Assembly: GCA_036009105.1 (NCBI GenBank) | Contig: DASYMJ010000301.1 | Coordinates: forward strand, 1 to 28,428 | Reading direction: 5' to 3' | DNA: 28,428 nt | Source: JAFAVZ01 sp036009105 | GTDB taxonomy: Bacteria; Acidobacteriota; Thermoanaerobaculia; Gp7-AA8 | In this document: positions 16,919-23,848 of the stretch, piece after piece | How positions within the stretch are numbered: the first letter of the stretch is position 1 | Layout: the number at the start of each line of letters is the position of its first letter | Notes under the pieces: model-generated | The model's input: only the letters and a program-made list of their open reading frames with translations | Databases searched by the model: none | What the model was told of the DNA's origin: nothing | Translations under genes and position numbers: made by a program

Positions 16919-19102
16919 TCAGCGCAAGACTCGGCGCTTGCCGATGACCGGTGCCACCGTCACCGCAGCGCTGTTCGCGATCCCGCAGCCGTTCGACACC
17001 CGCACCCAGAAGCGCCTCGGCGTGTCGATCAGAGGGGTCATGAATAGCGGGCTGTTGCCGAGGGGCCTGGTGAAGTCGAGCGTCTCGCCTTCGTACCACT
17101 GGTAGACCAGCGACGTTCCGCGGGCGTGCACCTGCAGCATGGCCTCCGTGCCGGGCGCCACGGCGGTCGATTGCGGCGCCTCCTCGATGGTCGGCGCAAC
17201 GCAGGAGGTCGCGGCGTGCACGGTGACGGGGCGCGAGTCGGCGAAGCCGCACTCGTTCGAGGCATGGACCCGGTAGCTCCCCGGACCGACCACGTTGTTC
17301 GCCAGCGCAATCGGCGCGGTGCCGTCGACGGCCGTGAAAAGCGTCACCGTCTCGCCTTCCAGCACATCGGCATCCGACGGCTCGTAAACGAAGCGCGGCG
17401 GCATGCACGGCGTGACCGTGACGTGGATCGTCTCGCTGTCGATGAACGCCTCGCAGTCGTTCGTCACGCGGGCCCAGTAGTCGGTGGTCTGGAGCGGCGT
17501 CACGTTCAGGAACGGCCCTTCGGAGAGAGGGCGCGACTCGTCGCCGCTGGGGCCCTGGAACCAGCGGTAGCGCAGCCCGCCGCCGCCCGTCCCGATCACG
17601 AACAGCGATGCGCCGCGGCCCTGGACGAGCGTGGTGTCGCGCGACGCGGCGCCGATGAGCACCGCCGGGCAGCCGTTCACCGCGACCGTGGCCTCGTCGC
17701 TGTCCGCGGCCGGCGCGCAGCCGTTCGTCACGCGCGCCCAATAGCGCGTGGTCGTGGCCGGCTTCACATCAACCGAGATCCCGGTGGCGCCGGGAAGCGG
17801 ATGCGTCGTGCTGCCGCGCGCGCCGGCGAACCATTGCACCTGGAACGGCCCCGTGCCGGTGATGGTGACGCTGAGCGCGACGGCCGTCGCGCCGAGGGGT
17901 TGCGACTGGGGCTGGCCGGTGATCGTCGGCGGCGTGCACGACGCGGTCGCGCCGTACACCGCATCCACCGCCTCACGATCCCACGATTGGAGCGTGGAGC
18001 CGATGGAGTCGTTGTCGAGATCGAGGGTGGAGCTCATCACCGCGTGCGCGGAGAGCGTGCCGCCGTCGCCGCTCACTTCGTCGGAGTGGCGGAGGCCGAT
18101 GCAGTGCCCGAGCTCATGAGTGATGATGTGGTCCATCGCGTTGCCGCCGAGGGCCCGTCCGCCGATGCCGTCCTGGACGACGAGATCGGCTTCGTCGATG
18201 GAGTAGAAACGCTCGCCGCCGTAGCTGTGCGCGCTCTTCGTAGAGAACCAGCCGGTGGCGAGGGCCAGCGTCGCGCCGCCGATGCGGCCGCCGTAGGAGC
18301 CGGGCACCTCGCCCGCCGGGTCGCCGAGAAGGATGGAGTTGATGCCGTCCGGCAGGGCCAGTCCGGTCGGCGCCGCCGTCTCGCCGCCGTACTGCAGGTT
18401 GACGTTGGAGGCGGGGTCGTTCGTCCACGCCACGACGCCGCGCTGGATGGAGGTGACCCCGCCGTTCGCCGCCCCCGCCTGCACGCCCCGGCTGAAGAAG
18501 ACCACCGGCGCGGGGAACGAGGCCCACCGAATGGCCAGGATCCCGAGATCGCCCGGCGCCTTGAGGAGATAGCTGCCAACGCTGGGATTGCCCGAAGCGT
18601 AGGGTCGGCTCTTCGGCCGGCCCGGCGCCGGCCGAAGCCGGCGGCCGCGTACGTAGTCGAGGAAATCAGCGGCGTTGCGCGGCGCCTCGCGGTGTACGGA
18701 ACCGTCGCCCTCCCATCCGCTCACGTCATGCCTCACCAGCAGATCGCCTTCGAACGCGAAACGGCCCGCGCCCATGTTCATCGTGGTCCAGTCGCCGCCG
18801 TCGGTGCGCGCCAGGAGGATCAGCGAGCGCTCGCCTTCCCGGTATTGCGGCGCGCCGGCGGCGAAGAAACCGACGCCATCCAGCACGCCGCCCAGCTCCA
18901 CGATCTCGAACGTATCACCGGCGTGCAACGGCCCCTTGATCCCTTCCTCCACCTGCATCGTGGTCACCGTTTCCAGCCACCCGCCCGGCGCGCGGCGGAC
19001 GTGCGAGGGCCCGGCGGTGGCCACCACCACCGCCTGCGCAGCGCGGAGCATTTCGTCATCGGGGGCGACCAGGAGGGTAGCGAGGAGGAGGGCCAGCTTC
19101 AC
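16919..19102 (-). CDS. Exported zinc metalloprotease with C-terminal Ig-like domains
   Basis: A protein of 727 aa. The start is the GTG at 19102-19100, which opens a short signal-like segment (VKLALLLATLLVAPDDEM) and overlaps the glycosyltransferase stop by four bases. A catalytic domain contains the zinc motif HELGHCIGLRH (H329, E330, H333, H339), the extended HExxHxxGxxH form of metzincin-like proteases. From about residue 385 there are four Cys-initiated Ig-like segments (CTPPTITGQPQ, CPAVLIG, CMPPRFVYEP, CVAPTIEEAPQ) with recurring YWARVTNGC/WVRVSNGC strands. The third is short and lacks the QWY core strand. The Ig domains resemble those of the RHS protein at 222-4955. A degenerate palindromic doublet (18599-18646) lies inside the coding sequence, in frame. 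Confidence 0.85.
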   Translation of the reverse strand: MKLALLLATLLVAPDDEMLRAAQAVVVATAGPSHVRRAPGGWLETVTTMQVEEGIKGPLHAGDTFEIVELGGVLDGVGFFAAGAPQYREGERSLILLARTDGGDWTTMNMGAGRFAFEGDLLVRHDVSGWEGDGSVHREAPRNAADFLDYVRGRRLRPAPGRPKSRPYASGNPSVGSYLLKAPGDLGILAIRWASFPAPVVFFSRGVQAGAANGGVTSIQRGVVAWTNDPASNVNLQYGGETAAPTGLALPDGINSILLGDPAGEVPGSYGGRIGGATLALATGWFSTKSAHSYGGERFYSIDEADLVVQDGIGGRALGGNAMDHIITHELGHCIGLRHSDEVSGDGGTLSAHAVMSSTLDLDNDSIGSTLQSWDREAVDAVYGATASCTPPTITGQPQSQPLGATAVALSVTITGTGPFQVQWFAGARGSTTHPLPGATGISVDVKPATTTRYWARVTNGCAPAADSDEATVAVNGCPAVLIGAASRDTTLVQGRGASLFVIGTGGGGLRYRWFQGPSGDESRPLSEGPFLNVTPLQTTDYWARVTNDCEAFIDSETIHVTVTPCMPPRFVYEPSDADVLEGETVTLFTAVDGTAPIALANNVVGPGSYRVHASNECGFADSRPVTVHAATSCVAPTIEEAPQSTAVAPGTEAMLQVHARGTSLVYQWYEGETLDFTRPLGNSPLFMTPLIDTPRRFWVRVSNGCGIANSAAVTVAPVIGKRRVLR
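18599..18646. repeat. Degenerate REPIN-like doublet E inside a coding sequence
   Basis: GTAG (18599-18602), then GGTCGGCT-CTTC-GGCCGGCC, then an inverted partner with loop GAAG (18634-18637) flanked by CGCCGGCC and CCGGCGGCC. The layout matches doublets A-D: GTAG head, GC-rich stems and complementary loops. It is translated in the metalloprotease as RRLRPAPGRPKSRPYA, a linker after the prodomain-like region. Confidence 0.6.
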
Positions 19103-19776
19103 CGCCGCCGAGCGTACTTGAAGATGGTGTAGATGATCCACCACCCGGCCTTGAGCACGCCCGTCACCGTGCCGCTGATCTTCGACCGCCCCACCCGCTT
19201 CCGGTAATGCACCGGCACCTCGGTCACCCGCGCGCCGAGCTGCAGCGCCCGCACCTGCATCTCCACCGTCCAGCCGTAGCGGCGGTCGCGCATGCGGATG
19301 CGGTCGAGCAGCTCGCGCCGGATGGCGCGGAACGGCCCCAGGTCCGTGTAGCGGTGCCGGTAGAGGATGCGGATCAGCCTCACGGCGAGCCAGTTCCCGA
19401 AGCGCTGCTGCGGGGTGAGCGCGCCCCGCTCCAGAAACCGCCTCGCGCCGATGACGAGGTCAGCGCCCCCTTCCAGGATCGGCGCGAGCACGGCCGCGAT
19501 CTCGGCCGGATCGTCGGAGCCGTCGGCGTCCATGAAGAGGACGACCTCGACGTCATGGGCCAGCCTGGTGAGCGCCCCCGCGCACGCCGCCCCATAGCCG
19601 CGCTCCTTGACGTGCACCACCTCCGCCCCCCCCTCCCTGGCCACCGCCGCCGTCCGGTCCCGGCTCCCGTTGTCCCCGACGATGACGTCGCGCACGAGCG
19701 CGCGGTCGACCCCGGCGAGGAGGGCGCCGAGGGCGAGCTCTTCGTCGAGGGCGGGGATGATGAGGGCGGTGTGCAT
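19099..19776 (-). CDS. Family 2 glycosyltransferase (DPM/polyprenyl-phosphate sugar transferase type)
   Basis: A cytoplasmic or membrane-associated GT-A enzyme of 225 aa that transfers a sugar from a nucleotide donor, probably to a polyprenyl phosphate. Visible motifs are the N-terminal nucleotide-binding strand (ALIIPALDEE), DNGSRDRT, the metal-binding FMDADGSDDP, and DLGPFRAIRRE with RRYGWTVEMQ typical of DPM-like enzymes. VHYRKRVGRSKISG lies near the end. There is no C-terminal membrane domain, so it is the short soluble form. Its stop overlaps the metalloprotease start (GTGA), implying coupled translation. No sugar-pathway gene lies nearby to indicate the acceptor. Confidence 0.9.
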   Translation of the reverse strand: MHTALIIPALDEELALGALLAGVDRALVRDVIVGDNGSRDRTAAVAREGGAEVVHVKERGYGAACAGALTRLAHDVEVVLFMDADGSDDPAEIAAVLAPILEGGADLVIGARRFLERGALTPQQRFGNWLAVRLIRILYRHRYTDLGPFRAIRRELLDRIRMRDRRYGWTVEMQVRALQLGARVTEVPVHYRKRVGRSKISGTVTGVLKAGWWIIYTIFKYARRR

Positions 19777-19780
19777 GCGA

Positions 19781-19858
19781 GTTGGTCGGTTGTCAGTTGT
19801 CGGTGGTCAGTAGAACGGTTCTACCGGCAACTGACAACTGATAACCGACAACTGCATT
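19781..19858. repeat. Imperfect inverted repeat made of GTCAGTTGTCGGT-type units
   Basis: The centre is GTAGAAC-G-GTTCTAC (a perfect 7-bp inverted repeat). On both sides lie 8-12 nt units of the GGTTGTCAGTTGTCGG kind, reversed on the right as CAACTGACAACTGATAACC. It fills the gap between the divergent glycosyltransferase and Rrf2 genes. It could form a long hairpin or hold several operator copies. Confidence 0.65.
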
Positions 19859-19859
19859 G

Positions 19860-19889
19860 TTGACAAACTCGATCGACAAACATCAGAAT
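19860..19889 (+). promoter_or_regulatory. Promoter of the Rrf2 regulator gene
   Basis: A consensus -35 TTGACA (19860-19865), an 18-base spacer, then CAGAAT (19884-19889). Eight bases separate the -10 from the ATG at 19898, again leaderless in layout. The spacer holds a second GACAAA (TTGACAAAC...TCGACAAAC), a direct repeat that could be the regulator's own operator. Confidence 0.5.
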
Positions 19890-19897
19890 TCGCTGCG

Positions 19898-20374
19898 ATG
19901 CGCACCACCGCCGCCAGCGAATACGGATGCCTCGCGCTGCTCGCCATCGCCGAGCGGGGCGAGGGGTGGTGCAAGCGGCAGGAGATCATCGACCGCTTCG
20001 GCGTCCCCGGCGCGTTCCTGGAGCAGATCCTGCGCAAGTTGACCGCGGGCGGCTTCGTCGTGTCCCGCCGCGGCGCGGAGGGCGGCTTCCGCCTGGCCCG
20101 GCCGGCCGCGGAGGTGGTCATCGCGGACGTGATGCGCGCCATGGACGGCCCCCTCGCCCCCAGCCGCAGCGTCAGCGAGAACTTCTATCAGCCGAGTCCC
20201 CTCGAGGCCTCGCCCGCGTACCACCAGCTCTTCCGCAAGGTGCGCGATGCGATCGCCGCGATCCTCGAGCAAACCACCCTGGAGGACATCCTCGATGCAG
20301 AGCGAGAGCATCACCGCCACCCGCAACGCCGTCGCCGCCGCGCAGTCCCTCGTCCCGCCGCTGGCCGCGGCTGA
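19898..20374 (+). CDS. Rrf2-family transcriptional regulator
   Basis: A protein of 158 aa with the winged-helix DNA-binding domain of the Rrf2 family in residues 1-70 (SEYGCLALLAIAERG, FGVPGAFLEQILRKLTAGG, VVSRRGAEGGFRLARP). The three clustered cysteines that hold the Fe-S cluster in IscR and NsrR are absent, so it resembles the CymR-like, non-cluster group. The last 25 residues (HHRHPQRRRRRAVPRP) look unlike the family. They are read in the region that overlaps the next gene by 80 bases, so the true end of the ancestral protein was probably near LEDILDAE. It most likely regulates itself and the downstream acyl-CoA dehydrogenase-like gene. Confidence 0.85.
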   Translation: MRTTAASEYGCLALLAIAERGEGWCKRQEIIDRFGVPGAFLEQILRKLTAGGFVVSRRGAEGGFRLARPAAEVVIADVMRAMDGPLAPSRSVSENFYQPSPLEASPAYHQLFRKVRDAIAAILEQTTLEDILDAEREHHRHPQRRRRRAVPRPAAGRG

Positions 20375-21380
20375 GCGCGAGCACGACCTGGCCGGCCGCT
20401 TCGCCGCCGAATCCCTCGACCTCGTCAGCTCCGAAGGCCTCCTCGGGCTCAACGTCCCGGAAGGCTTCGGCGAAAACCTGGGCGGCACCCTGGAGACGCT
20501 GCGCACGATCGCGCACGGCTCGCCCTCCACCGCCCTGATGCTCGGCATGCACACCTCCGTGCTGGCACACTGGCTCCTCGATCCGCGCCACATCCCCGCC
20601 GCGCAGCGCGCCGCGTTCCTCGAGCAGCGCGACTGGGCCTTCGGCGAGGCGCTGCGCGGCCGTCTCTTCGGCGTGGCGAACTCCGAGGCGGGGGCGGGGG
20701 GTGAGGTGAAGGCTTCCCGGGCGGAGGTGCGGGAGGGGCGGCTTTACGGGACGAAGAGCTTCTGCTCGATGGGCACCGCGGCCAGCTATCACATGGCCGC
20801 CGCGCGCGATGCGCACGGCACGGTCGATTACCGGCTCGTGGCCAGCGATCCGGAGACGACGCGGGTCGCCACGCCGTGGAACGCGATGGGGATGCGGGGC
20901 AGCGAGAGCGTCTCCTTGCGCTTCGAGGGAGCGCGGGTGGTGGGGCCGCTGGCCTATCACGGCATCATCGACGGGGTGAACAACCGCCACTGGTCGACGC
21001 TCTCCTTCACCGCCGTCTTCATCGGCATCGCCGAGTCGCTGCTGGACGAGGTGACGAACGAGCGCAGCGGCATCCTTCAGCGCAGCGGCGCGGTCGACCT
21101 CCACCTCACCCTCCAGGCCTGCCGCGCCTTCCTGCGGCACTGCGTGGAGAGCGAGCCCGATCCGACGGACGGCGCCTACCGGAAGCTGGTGCGCGACTGC
21201 AAGCTGTACGTCACCCGCGCGCTGGCGCAGCAGGCCAGCGCCGTGTACATCGCGCAGAGCGGCTCCGCCTACCGCTTCGACTCCCCCCTCTCGCGCAAGC
21301 TGCGCGACCTGCTGGCCGGCCCCGCGCTGCGGCCGCCGGTCGGCATCAGCTTCGATGAGTTGTGGGAGGAATTGGTTTAG
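20295..21380 (+). CDS. Acyl-CoA dehydrogenase-like flavoprotein
   Basis: A protein of 361 aa. The start at 20295 follows the Shine-Dalgarno sequence GGAGG (20281-20285) and overlaps the Rrf2 gene. The acyl-CoA dehydrogenase fold is recognisable from GLNVPEGFGENLGG, the substrate and flavin-binding middle domain (GVANSEAGAGG, GTKSFCSMGTAAS, PWNAMGMRGSESVSLRFEG) and the C-terminal helical bundle. The usual catalytic glutamate region is not clear. The protein is somewhat short, so it may belong to the DszC/SfnC-like flavin-dependent branch rather than be a true beta-oxidation enzyme. Control by the overlapping Rrf2 gene suggests a redox- or sulfur-related role (inference). Its 3' end overlaps the convergent hydrolase by 35 bases. 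Confidence 0.85.
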   Translation: MQSESITATRNAVAAAQSLVPPLAAAEREHDLAGRFAAESLDLVSSEGLLGLNVPEGFGENLGGTLETLRTIAHGSPSTALMLGMHTSVLAHWLLDPRHIPAAQRAAFLEQRDWAFGEALRGRLFGVANSEAGAGGEVKASRAEVREGRLYGTKSFCSMGTAASYHMAAARDAHGTVDYRLVASDPETTRVATPWNAMGMRGSESVSLRFEGARVVGPLAYHGIIDGVNNRHWSTLSFTAVFIGIAESLLDEVTNERSGILQRSGAVDLHLTLQACRAFLRHCVESEPDPTDGAYRKLVRDCKLYVTRALAQQASAVYIAQSGSAYRFDSPLSRKLRDLLAGPALRPPVGISFDELWEELV

Positions 21381-22131
21381 GGAGGAAGCGCAGCAGCGCT
21401 TCGTTCACCGCCTCGGGCTTCTCCACCACCACCGCGTGGCCGGCATCTTCGATGATGACGAGCTGCGCGCCGGCGATGCCTTCGGCGATCTCGCGGCTGC
21501 GGTGCGGCGGCTTGAGCGTGTCGCCGGACCCGCAGACGACGAGCGTGGGGCAGCGGATGGCGGCCAGGTCGGCGTCGAGCGCGGCGAACGCTTCGCAGAG
21601 GTCGGCGAAGGCGCGGAACCAGTCCGGCGGCAGGGCCGAGACGCGCTGGCGGCCGGCCTCGATGAACGCCGGGTTGGCGGCGATGAATCGCGGCGAGTAG
21701 AAGAGCGGCAGCGCGGAGTCCCACAGCTGCTCGGGCGCGCGGCGCGCCAGTGCGGCCCAGCGCAGGGCGCCCTTGCGCAGCGCGTCGTCCGCTTTGGCGA
21801 CGCTGGCGATCACGGAGAGGCTGCGCACGCGCTCGGGATGAGCGGCGGCGAACATCAGCCCCACCTCGCCGCCATAGGAGGTGCCGACCAGATGCGCGCT
21901 CTCGATGCCCAGCCGGTCCATGAGCGCGGCGAGGTCTTCGACGTGCATCGACATCGAGTACGGCCCGGGCGGCTTCTCGCTGCGCAGCTGGCCGCGGAAG
22001 TCGTGCAGCACGCATTGAAAGTGCGGGGCCAGGGCGCGCGTGGTCTCGGCCCAGGTGGCGGTGGTCATCATGATGCCGTTGAGGAGGAAGAGCGGCTCGC
22101 CTTCGCCGGCGACCTCATGGTGCAGGTTCAT
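21346..22131 (-). CDS. Alpha/beta-fold hydrolase
   Basis: A cytoplasmic hydrolase of 261 aa with a complete triad: S85 in GTSYGG, D204 in CGSGDTLKPP and H232 in DAGHAVVVEKPEAV. The oxyanion-hole segment is LLNGIMMTTATW, where most relatives have HG. The sequence resembles the 3-oxoadipate enol-lactonase / haloperoxidase-like group, but the substrate cannot be read. A TAACCT box lies seven bases before the ATG and no Shine-Dalgarno sequence is seen. It converges on, and overlaps, the acyl-CoA dehydrogenase-like gene. Confidence 0.9.
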   Translation of the reverse strand: MNLHHEVAGEGEPLFLLNGIMMTTATWAETTRALAPHFQCVLHDFRGQLRSEKPPGPYSMSMHVEDLAALMDRLGIESAHLVGTSYGGEVGLMFAAAHPERVRSLSVIASVAKADDALRKGALRWAALARRAPEQLWDSALPLFYSPRFIAANPAFIEAGRQRVSALPPDWFRAFADLCEAFAALDADLAAIRCPTLVVCGSGDTLKPPHRSREIAEGIAGAQLVIIEDAGHAVVVEKPEAVNEALLRFLPKPIPPTTHRS

Positions 22132-22382
22132 GGGGGTGAGGTTAAACCGGGAGGAGGAAAAAAAGTTGGGTCCGGCAGGATCGACGCTGCGAGGCAGAAG
22201 GCTTTGCCTCGTCTGTGAGAGAAGCCGCTGGAGATCGAGAGAGAGATTCGCAGGCCCCGCGACTATTTTGTGTTGTCAGATCCAAGTTCCCGCTCGGAGA
22301 GCTGCCAACCCTGACCAGACCCACTGCGAATCATAATGCATTCCGGAAGGATTGTCTACCTTTCCCGAAGTAAAGACTCCTA
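22132..22382. other. Intergenic region with one hairpin, no gene seen
   Basis: 251 bases with lower GC than the surrounding genes. It holds CGAGGCA (22190-22196) / TGCCTCG (22205-22211), a 7-bp hairpin with an 8-nt loop, and an A-rich run (22156-22164). It is the upstream region of the hydrolase and the downstream region of the redox operon. I recognise no riboswitch or tRNA. Confidence 0.4.
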
Positions 22383-22652
22383 TCAGGCCCGCCGGACGAG
22401 TTTACGGATGAAATATCCTGCCCCCAGGACGCCAATAAGCGCGGCGGCGACGGCCATCACCCTCCCCGTTGCATTGAAGTACCGCGGGTAACGGAGCACG
22501 TTGAGGATGAGGATTCCGGCCACCACCAGGAAGAGGCCGATGCGGATGGTATAGAGGATCGGCGACGGCTTCCGCGAGCGGACGCTGTCACTCCAGAGGA
22601 TCCAGAGCATCACCGTGATCGCGGCCAGGGCCATCGCTGCGGGGGACATCAT
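22383..22652 (-). CDS. Small membrane protein, last gene of the redox operon
   Basis: A protein of 89 aa with three predicted membrane helices at about residues 5-21, 35-52 and 64-83 (AMALAAITVMLWILW, IGLFLVVAGILILNVL, VMAVAAALIGVLGAGYF), ending in a basic tail (IRKLVRRA). I do not recognise the family. Its ATG overlaps the stop of the predicted Spx/ArsC selenoprotein (ATGA), so it is translationally coupled to it. Confidence 0.8.
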   Translation of the reverse strand: MMSPAAMALAAITVMLWILWSDSVRSRKPSPILYTIRIGLFLVVAGILILNVLRYPRYFNATGRVMAVAAALIGVLGAGYFIRKLVRRA

Positions 22653-23005
22653 TTCTTCCTGTCCAGCCGGTCGTAAGCCGCCGCGTCGAAGCCGAAGACG
22701 ACGTCGCGTCCGGAGAGCACCAGCGGCCGGCGCACCAGGTTCGGCTCCTCCAGCATCAGATCGATGGCCTTGCTCCTGGTCAGCTTCGCCGCGTCGAGGC
22801 CGCGCGCCCTGAAGGCGGGGCTGCGCACGCTGATGACGTTCTCCAGTCCGTGCTCATCGATCAGCTGCGAGAGCAGCTCGCGCGTGGGGCGCTCCCTGGC
22901 CAGGTCGTGCTTCTCCAGTTCGAATCCTTTGTCGGTGAGGTAGGCGACCGCCTTCCGGCAGCTCGTTCACGTCGGCTTGAGCCAGACAGTCAGTTTCCTG
23001 GTCAT
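22649..23005 (-). CDS. Predicted selenoprotein: Spx/ArsC-family protein (UTSC active site, Sec13)
   Basis: On the minus strand ATG at 23005 reads MTRKLTVWLKPT, then TGA (22969-22967), then TSCRKAVAYLTDKGFELEKH, and continues in frame to a stop at 22651-22649, 118 residues in all. The sequence follows the Spx/ArsC thioredoxin-fold family throughout: the PxCxxCRKA active site, LENVISVRSPAFRARGL, the AIDLMLEEPNLVRRP segment with the conserved arginines, and VVFGFD near the end. Full length equals the family norm of 115-120 aa. The TGA replaces the first Cys of CxxC (Cys10 of Spx). Both ends overlap neighbours by ATGA, so the frame is locked into an operon. Without readthrough only a 12-residue peptide is made. 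A hairpin with a GGTC loop lies 17 nt after the TGA. The cellular target is unknown. Confidence 0.85.
22939..22956 (-). promoter_or_regulatory. Putative bacterial SECIS element, Spx/ArsC-family gene
   Basis: On the minus strand: GG-A-AGGC (22956-22950), apical loop GGTC (22949-22946), GCCT-A-CC (22945-22939). This is 4 bp above a single A-A mismatch and 2 bp below it. The loop starts 17 nt after the TGA, and G is its first base, as bacterial SECIS models require. GGUC is also the start of the E. coli fdhF SECIS loop. The lower stem is short, so this is weaker than the thioredoxin case. Confidence 0.5.
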
Positions 23006-23301
23006 TTCTTGCGCGTCCACCAATCGTTGGATTTCGGGCCGGCGTTCTGCGCGGCGAGGAGCTGCCTGGGAGCCAGCTGGGCCAGCATTTCCTGCACGTC
23101 CGGCGTGCAGCTGCCGCCGCAATGTCCGGTCGTCGCCGTCGTGCGCTGCGCAACCTGCGACAGGGTATACGCCCCTTCGCGGATGGCCCGCTCGATGGTC
23201 CGGTATTTGATGTTGTTGCAGCGGCAAACGGTCTTCAGACCGCGAATCGCCGGATGCAGCTCCTCGGATCCATCCATTCCGGCCGAGGCTAACACATTCA
23301 T
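23002..23301 (-). CDS. BFD-like [2Fe-2S] protein
   Basis: A protein of 99 aa carrying a BFD-like (bacterioferritin-associated ferredoxin) [2Fe-2S] domain at residues 25-70: C26-x-C28 (VCRCNNIKYRTIERAI) and C61-xxx-C65 (GHCGGSC). The spacing differs slightly from E. coli Bfd, which has CxxC at the second pair. The Pro/Gln-rich C-terminus is an extension. I took the ATG at 23301; an in-frame ATG at 23277 is also possible, and neither has a clear Shine-Dalgarno sequence. The stop overlaps the start of the predicted Spx/ArsC selenoprotein (ATGA), so an iron-sulfur electron carrier and a selenothiol protein are made together. That suggests a shared redox function (inference). Confidence 0.85.
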   Translation of the reverse strand: MNVLASAGMDGSEELHPAIRGLKTVCRCNNIKYRTIERAIREGAYTLSQVAQRTTATTGHCGGSCTPDVQEMLAQLAPRQLLAAQNAGPKSNDWWTRKK

Positions 23302-23329
23302 CCGCAAGGGCCTTCCCGGCTCCCCCATC

Positions 23330-23761
23330 CTACTGGTCGGTGAAGCCCCAGCAGTGGCAGGCGTCCCCCGCGGCGCGGCAGCGGTGCCGCGGCTTGTGAT
23401 GGCGCGCGGTGTGGCCGCAGGTGGTGCAGGGGTCGTCGAGATGCTCGGACTCGCAGCCGCAGATCTGCAGCGGGTCGGGGTGGGGATACTTGTCGCAGAC
23501 GTAGCGCACCGGGTGGCCGGACTCGCCATGGCCGCAGCGGGCGCAGGCGGCTTCGCCGGCCTGGGGGGCGGTGGTGGGGGGTGCGCCGCCTTTCGGCGGG
23601 CGGGGGGCGGGGGCGGGCACGCCCGGCTTGCCCATCTGCGGGCGGGGCCGTTGCGCGGGCACCTCGGCCGCGGAGAGAGGCATGCGCAGCCGGGGGAGCT
23701 TGCGGGAGAGGGAGAACCCGCCGCTCGCCGCGCGCGGCTTGCCAAACGACGGTTTTCGCAT
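23330..23761 (-). CDS. Cys/His-rich putative zinc-binding protein
   Basis: A protein of 143 aa. The first 70 residues are basic and Pro-rich (MRKPSFGKPRAASGGFSLSR), probably disordered. The rest holds knuckle-like Cys/His clusters: CARCGHGESGH, CGCESEH, CTTCGHTARHH and CRAAGDACHCWGF. These could bind zinc or another metal. No family is recognised. It is the first gene of the redox operon, 28 bases before the BFD-like gene. TACCAT at 23773-23768 (minus strand) lies six bases before the ATG with no Shine-Dalgarno sequence, again a leaderless layout. Confidence 0.7.
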   Translation of the reverse strand: MRKPSFGKPRAASGGFSLSRKLPRLRMPLSAAEVPAQRPRPQMGKPGVPAPAPRPPKGGAPPTTAPQAGEAACARCGHGESGHPVRYVCDKYPHPDPLQICGCESEHLDDPCTTCGHTARHHKPRHRCRAAGDACHCWGFTDQ

Positions 23762-23799
23762 TGCGGGATGGTAGCCGATTCCGTACAATCCGCCGCGCG

Positions 23800-23828
23800 C
23801 CGCGAGCGGAATTTTGTCGCGCTCGCGG
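23800..23828. repeat. Perfect 9-bp inverted repeat upstream of tRNA-Ala
   Basis: CCGCGAGCG (23800-23808) and CGCTCGCGG (23820-23828) with an 11-nt loop. It lies between the divergent redox operon and the tRNA gene, so it is unlikely to terminate either. It may be an operator or part of the tRNA leader. Confidence 0.45.
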
Positions 23829-23848
23829 CGTTAGGGTTCGCGTATCAC

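Noticed and set aside
22132..22382. Riboswitch upstream of the hydrolase
   Set aside because: The region has hairpins and AT-rich parts, but no class consensus could be matched by eye.
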